Part shown: positions 17,681 to 25,989 of the stretch, one piece after another
Layout of the letters: every line of letters starts with the position of its first letter
Position numbering within the stretch: position 1 is the stretch's first letter
Source: Pseudobdellovibrionaceae bacterium
Lineage (GTDB): Bacteria; Bdellovibrionota; Bdellovibrionia; Bdellovibrionales; UBA1609
DNA: 64,000 nucleotides
Assembly: GCA_020635055.1 (NCBI GenBank)
Contig: JACKAN010000006.1
Span: 90,901 to 154,900 of the forward strand
Reading direction: 5' to 3'
Notes under the pieces: model-generated
Databases searched by the model: none
What the model was told of the DNA's origin: nothing
The model's input: only the letters and a program-made list of their open reading frames with translations
Program-made: the position numbers and the translations under genes

Positions 17681-18759
17681 TTTGGCAACCAGAGTGTGAA
17701 TAAAATAAGTGTACTGTATATAACATGTAAGTCTGCTACTCGTAACCTTAAGTCATCCACTCCGGATGAAAATGATGAGTTCACTGAATGAAAATTTAAA
17801 TATAACTTTACTGTAAAATAGGTAAAAGGTAGTAATGCAAAGTAAGACAATGAACTTTTCACTATAAAAAATAATGTTAACAACAAAACTAGGGGGGCGA
17901 CTATGAGAGTGATTTCTATTAAATACTTTGCTTTGTCAAAACCCAATCTCACTGCTAGAGAGCTCACTCCTATTTGAGAGTCCGCAGCAATATTTTCCAT
18001 TTGTTTGGCTAAAAGTATCATTGCAGCAAAATATCCGAAACCCATTCCTAATGCTAATATTTCAATGGAGTGAAAATGCCCAGCTGCCCTAGAAAATCCA
18101 TAGGTTAATAATGGTCCAAAACAGAAGAAAGCAATAAATTCACCAAAGCCCAAGTATTTTAAACCCTGGCCATAAAAGCTGTAACCCAAAACACTAAACG
18201 CTGTAAGTACTCCTACAGCAATTAAGAAAAATGGCTGCTGAATAATTAAGTAACTTCCTAATATTGAACCTAAAGAGAAGAATAATATTCCTAGTTTTTT
18301 TACTGAACATGCTGCCATCCAACCCTTTTGTATGACTTGGCTGCCACCATTGATTTGAATTCTATCCACTCCTGTCAAATGATCTTTATAATCATTAATT
18401 GCAAATACCGCTAAGTGGAAAAACAAAACAGCTAAAAGCGCCACCGCTGCAGACAAGTGATCTAAATTTATATGATTATTTACTAAATAGGAGTAGGTGG
18501 CTAGCACAGGTCCAAGAGTAAGACTCAACCAATCTAGACGGAATAATTTAAAAAGTAAAATCACCAGAGAAGGTTTTTTTATTTGCGAAATTTTGCGCAA
18601 GCGAAATGTCACTTGTTCACGAGATGTGTTCACATTCAAGCTTAGTTCAGGCAATGCACGAAAGTCGCTTGAGAAACTGCCCTCTAAATAAGATTGAAAT
18701 TTTTTGTCTGATTTTCTAATTGTGACATACTCGGGATTCACTGTTTTGAATCTCTCCAA
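17677..18759 (-). CDS. UbiA-family prenyltransferase, MenA-like
   Basis: 360 residues with about nine membrane helices after a hydrophilic extension of roughly 75 residues. The first prenyl-diphosphate Asp motif reads FAINDYKDHLTGVDRIQ and the second, weaker one lies at ALLAKQMENIAADSQIG. The NDYxDxxxGxD form is that of MenA rather than UbiA. A second MenA-like gene lies at 23281-24162, so one of the two may prenylate a different aromatic acceptor. It overlaps the polyprenyl synthase gene by 22 bases, which suggests that the chain made by that enzyme is used here. Confidence 0.8.
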   Translation of the reverse strand: MERFKTVNPEYVTIRKSDKKFQSYLEGSFSSDFRALPELSLNVNTSREQVTFRLRKISQIKKPSLVILLFKLFRLDWLSLTLGPVLATYSYLVNNHINLDHLSAAVALLAVLFFHLAVFAINDYKDHLTGVDRIQINGGSQVIQKGWMAACSVKKLGILFFSLGSILGSYLIIQQPFFLIAVGVLTAFSVLGYSFYGQGLKYLGFGEFIAFFCFGPLLTYGFSRAAGHFHSIEILALGMGFGYFAAMILLAKQMENIAADSQIGVSSLAVRLGFDKAKYLIEITLIVAPLVLLLTLFFIVKSSLSYFALLPFTYFTVKLYLNFHSVNSSFSSGVDDLRLRVADLHVIYSTLILFTLWLPK

Positions 18760-19727
18760 TAAAGAAGACCTGATAGTTTTCTCAAATCTTTTGTTAGCGC
18801 TACTACCGATGGATGTACAGATTCTTCTAGTTGAGACATATAATGCTCATAAAGATCTATAAGCGCTTGGTTTTTGCTGTCAAAATCTTTTAATCTTTCC
18901 AAAAAGTATTCTTTACCTATTGCCTTATAAACATCATCCAAAGTTTGACTGTTTTTAAAGGGATCGATTTGTTTTTGTTTGAGTTCTTCGAGTAAAAAAG
19001 CTCCAAAGGAATTTAGGTAACCCGACTTTAAATCACCTAAAATGGCTTTGCCTTCGTAATTGCGAATATCAAAATCAAGGAGGTCATCACTGCGTTGAAA
19101 TAATAAACCTAAAATAGCCCCTGAGTTATCCAAGAGTTCATGTAGATCTTCGTCATAAATATCTACAGATATAAATGGCGATCTTAAACACCATTTAAAT
19201 AAGGATGCCGTTTTCAAATTATGAACCTGATCTAATCTTTGAAGGTTCACACTCCAATCATTCACCAAAGAATCCTGAATCCACTCACCTTCAAGTAGAT
19301 TAGAAATTATTTCGGCAGTGTACTGTATCAATTTTAGATTTCCAAAACTAGATAAATTGACCATCACACGAGCCAATAAATAATCACCAGCTAAAACCGC
19401 ATACTCTGGAGAATACTTCAACCATGCTGCAGGTTTATTCCTTCTAAGGTGTGACCGATCTATTAAATCATCATGTAAAAGTGAAGCATTGTGGATGAAT
19501 TCTATGGTTTGAGCCAAAAGTTGGTGAGTTTTATTTTCTAATTTTAAATGCTTTGCGGAAAGAGCAACTAATTTTGAACGAAAACCTTTTCCGTGAGAAA
19601 ATAGATCATCATATAAAGCATTTAGCTTTGGTAAATAACTCGGAAAATCAGTTTCATTATAGTATTTAATATAATTCATTCGTTGACTTTTTGTAGCATG
19701 TAGACTCGGGCAGTCAAGCCTTTTCAT
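18738..19727 (-). CDS. Polyprenyl diphosphate synthase (trans-IPPS)
   Basis: 329 residues from 19727; an in-frame ATG at 19679 would give 313, and neither start has a clear ribosome site. The first Asp-rich motif is in HNASLLHDDLIDRSHLRR and the second in LLFQRSDDLLDF. GKGFRSKLVALSAKH corresponds to the G.R.R.. substrate motif, with one basic residue changed. The enzyme makes the all-trans C35-C45 chain for quinones. Its second motif is DDLLD, as in long-chain synthases. Its linkage to two prenyltransferases and the men genes supports a role in menaquinone side-chain synthesis. Confidence 0.85.
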   Translation of the reverse strand: MKRLDCPSLHATKSQRMNYIKYYNETDFPSYLPKLNALYDDLFSHGKGFRSKLVALSAKHLKLENKTHQLLAQTIEFIHNASLLHDDLIDRSHLRRNKPAAWLKYSPEYAVLAGDYLLARVMVNLSSFGNLKLIQYTAEIISNLLEGEWIQDSLVNDWSVNLQRLDQVHNLKTASLFKWCLRSPFISVDIYDEDLHELLDNSGAILGLLFQRSDDLLDFDIRNYEGKAILGDLKSGYLNSFGAFLLEELKQKQIDPFKNSQTLDDVYKAIGKEYFLERLKDFDSKNQALIDLYEHYMSQLEESVHPSVVALTKDLRKLSGLLYWRDSKQ

Positions 19728-19751
19728 GGCTAGGAAATCTGATAAATTTCA

Positions 19752-20168
19752 ATGGGTTACTTCATCTACTTTAATGCATTCGCTGGAAGATTGCGAAAGA
19801 GGTCTAAAAAAAACATGCTAACTTTTTTAAACGACCTTAAGAATTTTATAAAAGATGTAGCTAATGACCCTCGTATTCCTTCCCGTGATAAAAAAATGGT
19901 ACTCGCACTTTTTGCTTTAATTATTTCTCCCTTTGATATCATTCCCGATTGGATCCCAATTATAGGCTGGCTTGACGATTTGCTATTATTAGCAACAATA
20001 TTGGATTATTTTTTTGAAGTTTTAGACCAAGAAATTATACTCTCCCACTTCCCTTGGGATATGAAAAAATATGCTTGCCTCCGCAGGTTATCACGAATGA
20101 TAACTGGCATCACCCCCCGCTGGCTTAAAAAGATCTTATGGAAATTTGAAGGTTCCCCCTATAGATAA
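19752..20168 (+). CDS. DUF1232 / YkvA-like small membrane protein
   Basis: 138 residues as drawn; an ATG at 19815 (then LTFLNDLKNF) would give 117 and matches where the family usually begins. The DUF1232 hallmark LALFALIISPFDIIPDWIP is followed by IIGWLDDLLLLATILDYFF, two short membrane segments around an SPFDIIPD turn. The function of the family is unknown. It is divergent from the polyprenyl synthase gene with 24 bases between starts at the longest choice, which also favours the later start. Confidence 0.8.
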   Translation: MGYFIYFNAFAGRLRKRSKKNMLTFLNDLKNFIKDVANDPRIPSRDKKMVLALFALIISPFDIIPDWIPIIGWLDDLLLLATILDYFFEVLDQEIILSHFPWDMKKYACLRRLSRMITGITPRWLKKILWKFEGSPYR

Positions 20169-20212
20169 GCTTAGAACTTGCACAGCCATTACTTTAGTTA
20201 TAGTTTTAAATA

Positions 20213-20440
20213 ATGAATAAATTAGATGAATATATGTCAAGTGAGCGCAGTTTCTTACATGGGATTTCAACTCCACTTATGGTGGCTATGAGCCAAATGG
20301 ACTTTATTCTTGTTAAAAAAGAAGATATGAGCCCAGAAGAAATGTTAGAAAAGATTAATAAAGCAAAATTGGCTTTGCAAAAAGTAAGTTCGGCTGTACA
20401 CGAAAGGCGCAGTTTGCTTAGGGGTCAGGTTGATGAGTAA
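20213..20440 (+). CDS. Small protein resembling a stand-alone histidine-kinase DHp helix pair
   Basis: 75 residues, entirely helical. SSERSFLHGISTPLMVAM looks like the H-box of histidine kinases (F-L-H-x-[IL]-xx-PL), and a second helix (PEEMLEKINKAKLALQKVSSAVHERR) could complete a dimerisation hairpin. No ATPase domain follows; the gene ends and overlaps the thioesterase start by 8 bases. It could act as a phosphotransfer or dimerisation partner, but the match is only a short motif. Confidence 0.5.
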   Translation: MNKLDEYMSSERSFLHGISTPLMVAMSQMDFILVKKEDMSPEEMLEKINKAKLALQKVSSAVHERRSLLRGQVDE

Positions 20441-20834
20441 ACTTTTGTTTACCCAAGAATATTTCGCTTATTTTAGCCTTTCTGATCCTGCTGGAATTTT
20501 GTTTTTTCAAAATGTTTTCGAATTAGCACATCAAACTTTCGAAGACTATATTAAACAATCTGATATAGGCTGGGGTAATTGGTTTCAAAACCCCACTTGG
20601 GCAGCTCCGCTGGTCCATTGTGATTCTCATTTTGTTGCACCAATAAAATGCGGCGAAAATATTAAAATAGATTTGTTTTTGGAAAAAACAACAAAATCTA
20701 GTTTTACTTTATCTTATAAACTTACACAGTTTCAGAAACAGTGCTGCGAAGTCACCACCACTCATGTATTTGTTAGTAAAGAGACTCAAAGCAAAATAGA
20801 TATCCCAACTCAAATACTCGATATGTTTTTATAA
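20433..20834 (+). CDS. Hotdog-fold acyl-CoA thioesterase, candidate DHNA-CoA thioesterase
   Basis: 133 residues from the ATG at 20433, a single 4-hydroxybenzoyl-CoA thioesterase-like hotdog domain. The catalytic Asp loop is visible in FSLSDPAGILFFQNVFELAH (DPAG.[LV][FY]F.N). HCDSHFVAPIKCGENIKIDL and LTQFQKQCCEVTTTHVFV give the central strands. This subgroup includes the enzymes that hydrolyse 1,4-dihydroxy-2-naphthoyl-CoA, the step between MenB and MenA that otherwise lacks a gene here. The location near menE-C-A-B supports that role (MenI-like), but a general thioesterase is possible. Confidence 0.75.
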   Translation: MSKLLFTQEYFAYFSLSDPAGILFFQNVFELAHQTFEDYIKQSDIGWGNWFQNPTWAAPLVHCDSHFVAPIKCGENIKIDLFLEKTTKSSFTLSYKLTQFQKQCCEVTTTHVFVSKETQSKIDIPTQILDMFL

Positions 20835-21043
20835 TAACGGATCAGATTTTCTAAGCCTTTGCTGTAAGGCAAATCCAGCGCAGTCATCTTTGTTATTTAT
20901 TACTTTTAATATTTAAAAATTCTATAAATAAATTCTCTGCCATTTTACTTTTCATATTTCATTTTTTGTTTTGAAAGACTAAGTTCTCTAATTTTTTAAG
21001 GTCACACATGACTAAGTGCATATCATAAATTTAACCGGGAACC

Positions 21044-22162
21044 TTATTGTAGTATTTTAATTAGTTGTGGGTAGTTCACTTTACCGGTTTGTGTTCTTGG
21101 TATTTCTGCAATTTTATAAACGATACTGATTTTTTCTTCCTTAGATAATGAGTTATTAAATGCTTCAATTTGTTGTAATAACTGAGGTCCTGGCATTTCT
21201 TCAACAATCAGTGCCACCCTATTTTCTAATCGCCCATCAGGTATAAGAAGAACCTCTCCGTACTTGTGATTTTCCTTCCATTGTTTGTCAAGACCATTGG
21301 CATTCACCAACACACCACCGACTTTTTTTATATGTGAATCGCGACCATAAATTTTTAAACATGCAACTTTAAGATTTTTAGAAAAATAAACACTCCCTTT
21401 ATCTTCTGTAGTAAATTCCATTTGCTTTCTTTCACAAATATCCCAGGCTTCAGCATTTTCTGTAATATAAGCTGTAAATAAACTATCACCCCTTAAAACA
21501 AGATTTTGAGTTTCATTCATTTCAACTTTAAAATGAGGCAAAATTTGAACTTCTGGAAATTCCAGATTATCTAAAGATGACAGCGGGGATGTCGCTACTT
21601 GAGAAGAAGCTTCTGTTAGGCCATATGTTGGCAATACTGGCCAATTTAATTTCCTAGCCTCATGGTACAAATTTTCAGTCAAGACCCCTCCTCCGACAAA
21701 CACCACTCTTAAGTTGGTAGGAGACAGAATTTCAAAATTTACTAAATCGTGGAGTTGAGTAGGGACTAGAGAGCTTAAGCTAGCTTCAGACACACTTAGT
21801 TGTTGTACAAATTGCTTAGGATTCCATGGGCCAAGACCATAGGTAATTTTAGAATCACTAAGGTGAGCTCTTGCTGAAATAGCTAATGCTCCCATATGTG
21901 TGGAGGGTAATATGGAAAACCAAGAATCTTTTTTTTGTAGATTTATAAAATTATTTACATTTTTAGCTGAGAGTAGCATTGCTTTCTTTGAAATGGCTAC
22001 CCACTTCGGAAAACCCGTTGTTCCGGACGTGGAAACAAAAATATGACCTTTAAATCTTTCTGAAATGATACTCTTTAATGTCTGCATCTTTTCATCAGAA
22101 AAAAAACTTATAATTTCATTATCATCACTCTGCCAATTGACAGTCCAAGTCTTTCCAGTCAA
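21044..22162 (-). CDS. menE: o-Succinylbenzoate-CoA ligase
   Basis: 372 residues, shorter than most MenE (about 450) because the N-terminal part is reduced. AMP-forming ligase motifs are present: the P-loop FVSTSGTTGFPKWVAISK, LPTYGLTEASSQVATSPL, TEDKGSVYF with the GRD-like YGRDSHIKKVGGVLVN hinge, and a C-terminal PRTQTGKVNYPQL with the catalytic Lys. It activates o-succinylbenzoate to its CoA ester for MenB. It is the last gene of the minus-strand men group, and its start overlaps menC by 38 bases. Confidence 0.88.
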   Translation of the reverse strand: MTGKTWTVNWQSDDNEIISFFSDEKMQTLKSIISERFKGHIFVSTSGTTGFPKWVAISKKAMLLSAKNVNNFINLQKKDSWFSILPSTHMGALAISARAHLSDSKITYGLGPWNPKQFVQQLSVSEASLSSLVPTQLHDLVNFEILSPTNLRVVFVGGGVLTENLYHEARKLNWPVLPTYGLTEASSQVATSPLSSLDNLEFPEVQILPHFKVEMNETQNLVLRGDSLFTAYITENAEAWDICERKQMEFTTEDKGSVYFSKNLKVACLKIYGRDSHIKKVGGVLVNANGLDKQWKENHKYGEVLLIPDGRLENRVALIVEEMPGPQLLQQIEAFNNSLSKEEKISIVYKIAEIPRTQTGKVNYPQLIKILQ

Positions 22163-23180
22163 TTTCTCCTAGCTCCTCGCTAAAACCTAAGCCAATATCA
22201 TTATTAAACAACAAATGAGGACCTCGATAAGAAAGAGGCCACTGCAATTCTTTAGGTAAGTTTTCCATGTGGAGAGGTAATAGTCCACAGGCTAATAATC
22301 TTTCTCCCACAAAAAATTTAAGTTTCAGAGCACAGGCAGCCGCTTGTGCTACACCCAGTGGAGTATCTAAATAATGTGTAATTACATATTGAAAATTTTT
22401 GGCATCTTTTAAATGTTTTAACCACTCAATGACATTGACTTTTGCCGGCTTTAGCACAAAAACATCTATTCCATCGCAAGCACTCAAATCATCTTTAGTA
22501 GTAAAATCTTTTGCCAAGCGCAAGCCGAGCTCTTTCCATTTTTTCCAATACTGTCTCTCGTAGGGTGTAGGATCTTCATAAAAATCAATTATACCTTGCT
22601 GATGAAATGCATTCTCTGATTGCCAAAAATCGAAGGCTTCGAAATCAAAATATTCATTAAAATCTAGGCGTAACAACAATTTTTTTTCAATAAAATAAGA
22701 AGCCTGTTCCTTGATCCAATTTGTTTCTTTATTAATATCTTTCCCCATTTTTATTTTAAATATACGAAAATGTTGTTCAACCAAATTAGAAATATAATTC
22801 CTATCAAACATAGCTACATCTGTAATTAAATAGTGATTCTCTAATTGAAATGCCCCAGCCAAAGCATCACTTTTTAATGTTCTAAATTGTAAATCTTGTA
22901 ATAAATATTGTTTTAGTAAGTGATGAGTCTCTGTGAGCTCATTTTCCACAAAACCATTCAAAACTTGTTCTACAGGTTTATCTTTACATGCCTGGATAGC
23001 ATGATAATTTGTATAACCACTGATCCCCTGATCGTTAGTAAGTTTTAATAAACAGCCGGAATACTCTTTATTCTGCCATCTATTTTGTGTAGCTATATAT
23101 TGGGATTTATATTGATAATAACTTAACTTCATAAAGTGTTTTACCTTTTCGAATTCTTCGTTGAATTGCAAGCCTATCAT
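22125..23180 (-). CDS. menC: o-Succinylbenzoate synthase
   Basis: 351 residues of the enolase superfamily (MenC branch). The barrel elements are FKIKMGKDINKETNWIKE (catalytic KxK: K-I-K), LLLRLDFNEYFDFEAF (first metal Asp), GIIDFYEDPTPYE (Glu ligand), LRLAKDFTTKDDL (Asp ligand region) and VFVLKPAKVNV (second catalytic Lys). It dehydrates SHCHC to o-succinylbenzoate. It lies between menA (100 bases upstream) and menE (overlapping). A perfect 18-bp palindrome lies about 90 bases upstream. Confidence 0.88.
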   Translation of the reverse strand: MIGLQFNEEFEKVKHFMKLSYYQYKSQYIATQNRWQNKEYSGCLLKLTNDQGISGYTNYHAIQACKDKPVEQVLNGFVENELTETHHLLKQYLLQDLQFRTLKSDALAGAFQLENHYLITDVAMFDRNYISNLVEQHFRIFKIKMGKDINKETNWIKEQASYFIEKKLLLRLDFNEYFDFEAFDFWQSENAFHQQGIIDFYEDPTPYERQYWKKWKELGLRLAKDFTTKDDLSACDGIDVFVLKPAKVNVIEWLKHLKDAKNFQYVITHYLDTPLGVAQAAACALKLKFFVGERLLACGLLPLHMENLPKELQWPLSYRGPHLLFNNDIGLGFSEELGEIDWKDLDCQLAE

Positions 23181-23267
23181 GACCCTATTTGATCGCTTTT
23201 ACAAACACAACAATAGTCAAAATTTTTTTGGTGTTCATATTTAAATATTCATTTTTATGTGTATATT

Positions 23268-23285
23268 TTTAGTAAATTTACTAAA
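23268..23285. promoter_or_regulatory. 18-bp perfect palindrome at the menA/menC junction
   Basis: TTTAGTAAATTTACTAAA is identical on both strands. It covers the menA stop codon and lies about 88 bases before the menC start. No T-run follows on the minus strand, so it is not a normal terminator. An operator for menC-menE is possible but undemonstrated. Confidence 0.4.
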
Positions 23286-24162
23286 GGATTAATCCTAGAC
23301 TCAATTGGAAACCAAAGGCTAAATGAAGCAATGCTCCCTGAGCGAGAAAATGGTTGAACTTAGGGCCGGGGGTTTCCTCCCATGTCGCACGGATAAGGCT
23401 TCTAGAAAGAGGAAGCAAAACTAAGGGTAGTGCTCCAGCAAAATAAATACCTTTAAATATCCAATAAAAACCCAAAGTAAAACTTACTAGTATTAAAAAA
23501 GCTATTTCAGTTCGAGCGAATTTCATACCAAAGCGCACAGCAAGAGTTTTTTTATCAGCTTCCTTATCTTGCTTAATATCCCTCAAGTTGTTAATTGCCA
23601 ACAAAACTGTTGCTAAGAAGCCTATTTGCAAGCCTGCAACTATAACATCCCAATGAAATCTTAATGTTTGGAGATAGTACATTCCCGCCACGGCAATGAC
23701 GCCAAAAAATAAAATAACAAAAACTTCTCCCAAACCTTTATATGCCAGTGGTACAGGGCCACCTGTGTAAGCATAAGTTAAAAGTAGAGATAAAATACCA
23801 ATAATCAAAATGACTTCTCCACCACGGATCACCAGTGGAATCCCACAAATAAGCGCTGCCATTAAAAATAAACTTGCTGTTAAATATACATTGGCAACTT
23901 TCATCATCCCTGATTGAGTAACTCGCTGAGGACCCATGCGGTTTTCATTGTCCGCTCCCTTTTTAAAATCAATAACATCATTAAATAAATTGGTGGCAAT
24001 CTGGATAAATAGGCTTGCTGCCAGGGCTAGTACTGTTAGATTTAAGGAATACTCTTTAGTATGTGCATAGGCCAAAACAGTACCCACAATAATAGGGACA
24101 ATAGCGGCTGTAAGTGTTTTTGGACGAAATGCCATCCATAATGATTTTAACATTTCACTCAC
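23281..24162 (-). CDS. menA: 1,4-Dihydroxy-2-naphthoate polyprenyltransferase
   Basis: 293 residues, about nine membrane helices. The first Asp motif reads ATNLFNDVIDFKKGADNE, followed by MGPQRVTQSGMMKVANVY as in MenA. The second is LLAINNLRDIKQDKEADKKT. RFGMKFARTE matches the conserved loop after it. It attaches the polyprenyl chain to DHNA with loss of CO2. The start is a GTG that overlaps the menB stop (TAGTG), the clearest translational coupling in the cluster. It is the canonical MenA of the two UbiA-family genes in the window. Confidence 0.9.
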   Translation of the reverse strand: MSEMLKSLWMAFRPKTLTAAIVPIIVGTVLAYAHTKEYSLNLTVLALAASLFIQIATNLFNDVIDFKKGADNENRMGPQRVTQSGMMKVANVYLTASLFLMAALICGIPLVIRGGEVILIIGILSLLLTYAYTGGPVPLAYKGLGEVFVILFFGVIAVAGMYYLQTLRFHWDVIVAGLQIGFLATVLLAINNLRDIKQDKEADKKTLAVRFGMKFARTEIAFLILVSFTLGFYWIFKGIYFAGALPLVLLPLSRSLIRATWEETPGPKFNHFLAQGALLHLAFGFQLSLGLIL

Positions 24163-24974
24163 TAAGGTAAACGTGGAAACTTATCAAAATTGGGAGGACG
24201 CTTTTCTACAAATGCGTTTTTTCCCTCCTGAGCCTCTTCGGACATATAGTAAAGTAATGTGGCATTTCCAGCTAAATCCAATAATCCCATTTGCCCATCA
24301 CAATCCGCATTAAGAGCCGATTTTAAACACCGGATAGCCAATGGAGAGTGTTGTAGAATTTCTTCACACCAATTCAAGGTTTCATGCTCCAATTCATCAT
24401 AGGGAACCACTTTGTTTACCAAGCCCATTTTCAATGCTTCTTCAGCACCATATTGACGACAGAGGAACCAAATTTCTCGTGCTTTTTTTTGACCCACTAT
24501 TCGAGCCAAATAACTACTTCCCAAACCACCATCAAAAGACCCTACTTTAGGACCCGTTTGGCCAAACACGGCATTGTCAGCTGCTATAGTAAGATCGCAT
24601 ACTACGTGCAAAACATGACCACCGCCAATGGCATACCCTGCGACCATGGCAATCACTGGTTTTGGCATAGATCTAATTTGTTTTTGAACATCTAAAATAT
24701 TTAAACGGGGTACACCATCCGAACCCACATATCCCGCTTTGTCTCTCACTTTTTGATCTCCACCAGCACAAAAAGCTTCTTTGCCTTCACCAGTTAAAAC
24801 TATTACGCCAACAGTGGAATCTTCGCGAACTATTTCAAAGGCTTCTTTTAATTCATGGACTGTCAAAGGTCGAAAAGCGTTTCTCACTTCTGGTCTGTTG
24901 ATAGTAATTTTTGCTACACCTTGCTTATTGGTTTCTAAACGAATATCTGTAAATTCTTTTATTTTTGACCACAT
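24162..24974 (-). CDS. menB: 1,4-Dihydroxy-2-naphthoyl-CoA synthase
   Basis: 270 residues from the ATG at 24974, chosen because GGAGAGG lies about 8 bases before it. Crotonase-fold motifs are specific for MenB: AFCAGGDQKVRDKAGYVG, MVAGYAIGGGHVLHVVCDL, FGQTGPKVGSFDGGLGSSY and a C-terminal RPPNFDKFPRLP tail. It closes the second ring of the naphthoquinone from o-succinylbenzoyl-CoA. It is coupled to menA by stop/start overlap. Confidence 0.95.
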   Translation of the reverse strand: MWSKIKEFTDIRLETNKQGVAKITINRPEVRNAFRPLTVHELKEAFEIVREDSTVGVIVLTGEGKEAFCAGGDQKVRDKAGYVGSDGVPRLNILDVQKQIRSMPKPVIAMVAGYAIGGGHVLHVVCDLTIAADNAVFGQTGPKVGSFDGGLGSSYLARIVGQKKAREIWFLCRQYGAEEALKMGLVNKVVPYDELEHETLNWCEEILQHSPLAIRCLKSALNADCDGQMGLLDLAGNATLLYYMSEEAQEGKNAFVEKRPPNFDKFPRLP

Positions 24975-25075
24975 AACTAAAACCTCTCCAGTCAACTAGG
25001 TGGGGTTCTTTTAGATAACAAAAAAAAACAAAAAACTCTAGTGCCTTAAGGCTTTGATTTATTTAATACTGCGCA

Positions 25076-25828
25076 TTACTTAAGTGTTTTCTCAATAAAT
25101 TCGATGAGCTTGTCCTTTAAATTTGTCTGTTCTCCAATAATAATTCTATGACCACAATCAGGTAGAATTAAACCATCGGCTGGAAGTCCCTTGTCTTGTA
25201 AATGCTTGAGAATAGCGACATATTTTACATCCTGTTCACCCATTACCCATAAACTTGGAACTTTGATTTTAGAAATCTCATTGAGGCTCAATTGATGATG
25301 AACAATTGACCAATTTTGTAGTGCTTGAGCCAATGATTTTCGTGAATAATCTTCCTCTCGACGTTGCGGATGGACTTTGTCACCGGCAAATAGGTTTTGT
25401 TGATCCCATTCCTTAATTAAAGTGGACCATTCTAATTTTAGAATTTTTTTTATCCAGTCTTGATCTTGCTGCCTTCTCTCTTTCGCCTGATCTATGTTTA
25501 AAACCATTGGGTTTGTAGAAAGAAAAATAGCTGAATTGAACTTCTCAGGAAATTTTGCCAATGTGTTTAAAGCTAAGCGTCCACCCATCGAGTAGCCCAT
25601 TAAAATACACTTCTGATATTCAAACTGACTGAGTTCATTTACAAATTTTTCAGGCCAATCTTTAAACAAAATTTCGGGTCCTAGATGACTACTTCCATTA
25701 AGAAGGGATGGACACCAGAAATCAATTTTAACATAAGGTATATTCTTTCGAATTGTAGATTTTAAGCTATCCCAATCCTCTCCCCTACCCAAAAACCCAT
25801 GTAAACAAACAATTAAAACACTTTGCAT
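25076..25828 (-). CDS. menH: Alpha/beta hydrolase, SHCHC synthase (MenH)
   Basis: 250 residues from the ATG at 25828; a longer frame to 25864 is open but adds only a hydrophobic run. The MenH pattern is visible: LIVCLHGFLGRGEDWDSL (oxyanion region), the nucleophile elbow LMGYSMGGRLALNTLAKFP, PSLWVMGEQDVKYVAI (Asp) and DCGHRIIIGEQ (His). MenH removes pyruvate from SEPHCHC. It sits upstream of menB on the same strand, which supports the specific call. The next genes upstream (beyond 26 kb) are the corrupted menD and menF. Confidence 0.82.
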   Translation of the reverse strand: MQSVLIVCLHGFLGRGEDWDSLKSTIRKNIPYVKIDFWCPSLLNGSSHLGPEILFKDWPEKFVNELSQFEYQKCILMGYSMGGRLALNTLAKFPEKFNSAIFLSTNPMVLNIDQAKERRQQDQDWIKKILKLEWSTLIKEWDQQNLFAGDKVHPQRREEDYSRKSLAQALQNWSIVHHQLSLNEISKIKVPSLWVMGEQDVKYVAILKHLQDKGLPADGLILPDCGHRIIIGEQTNLKDKLIEFIEKTLK

Positions 25829-25989
25829 AAAAACTAATATAATTTGAAACAATGTTAATAGCAAAGAGTCGAATGTAAATACTATTCTTATTTGTATTGT
25901 CGACTTTTACATATTTATAAATTGTAAGAATGATTTATTAATCCATTGCTCCTACACCCCATTTTAAGATAACTATTGGTTTGGGATTT

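Noticed and set aside
24341..24999. Plus-strand frames opposite menB
   Set aside because: They are mirror frames of a strongly conserved gene and have no independent support.
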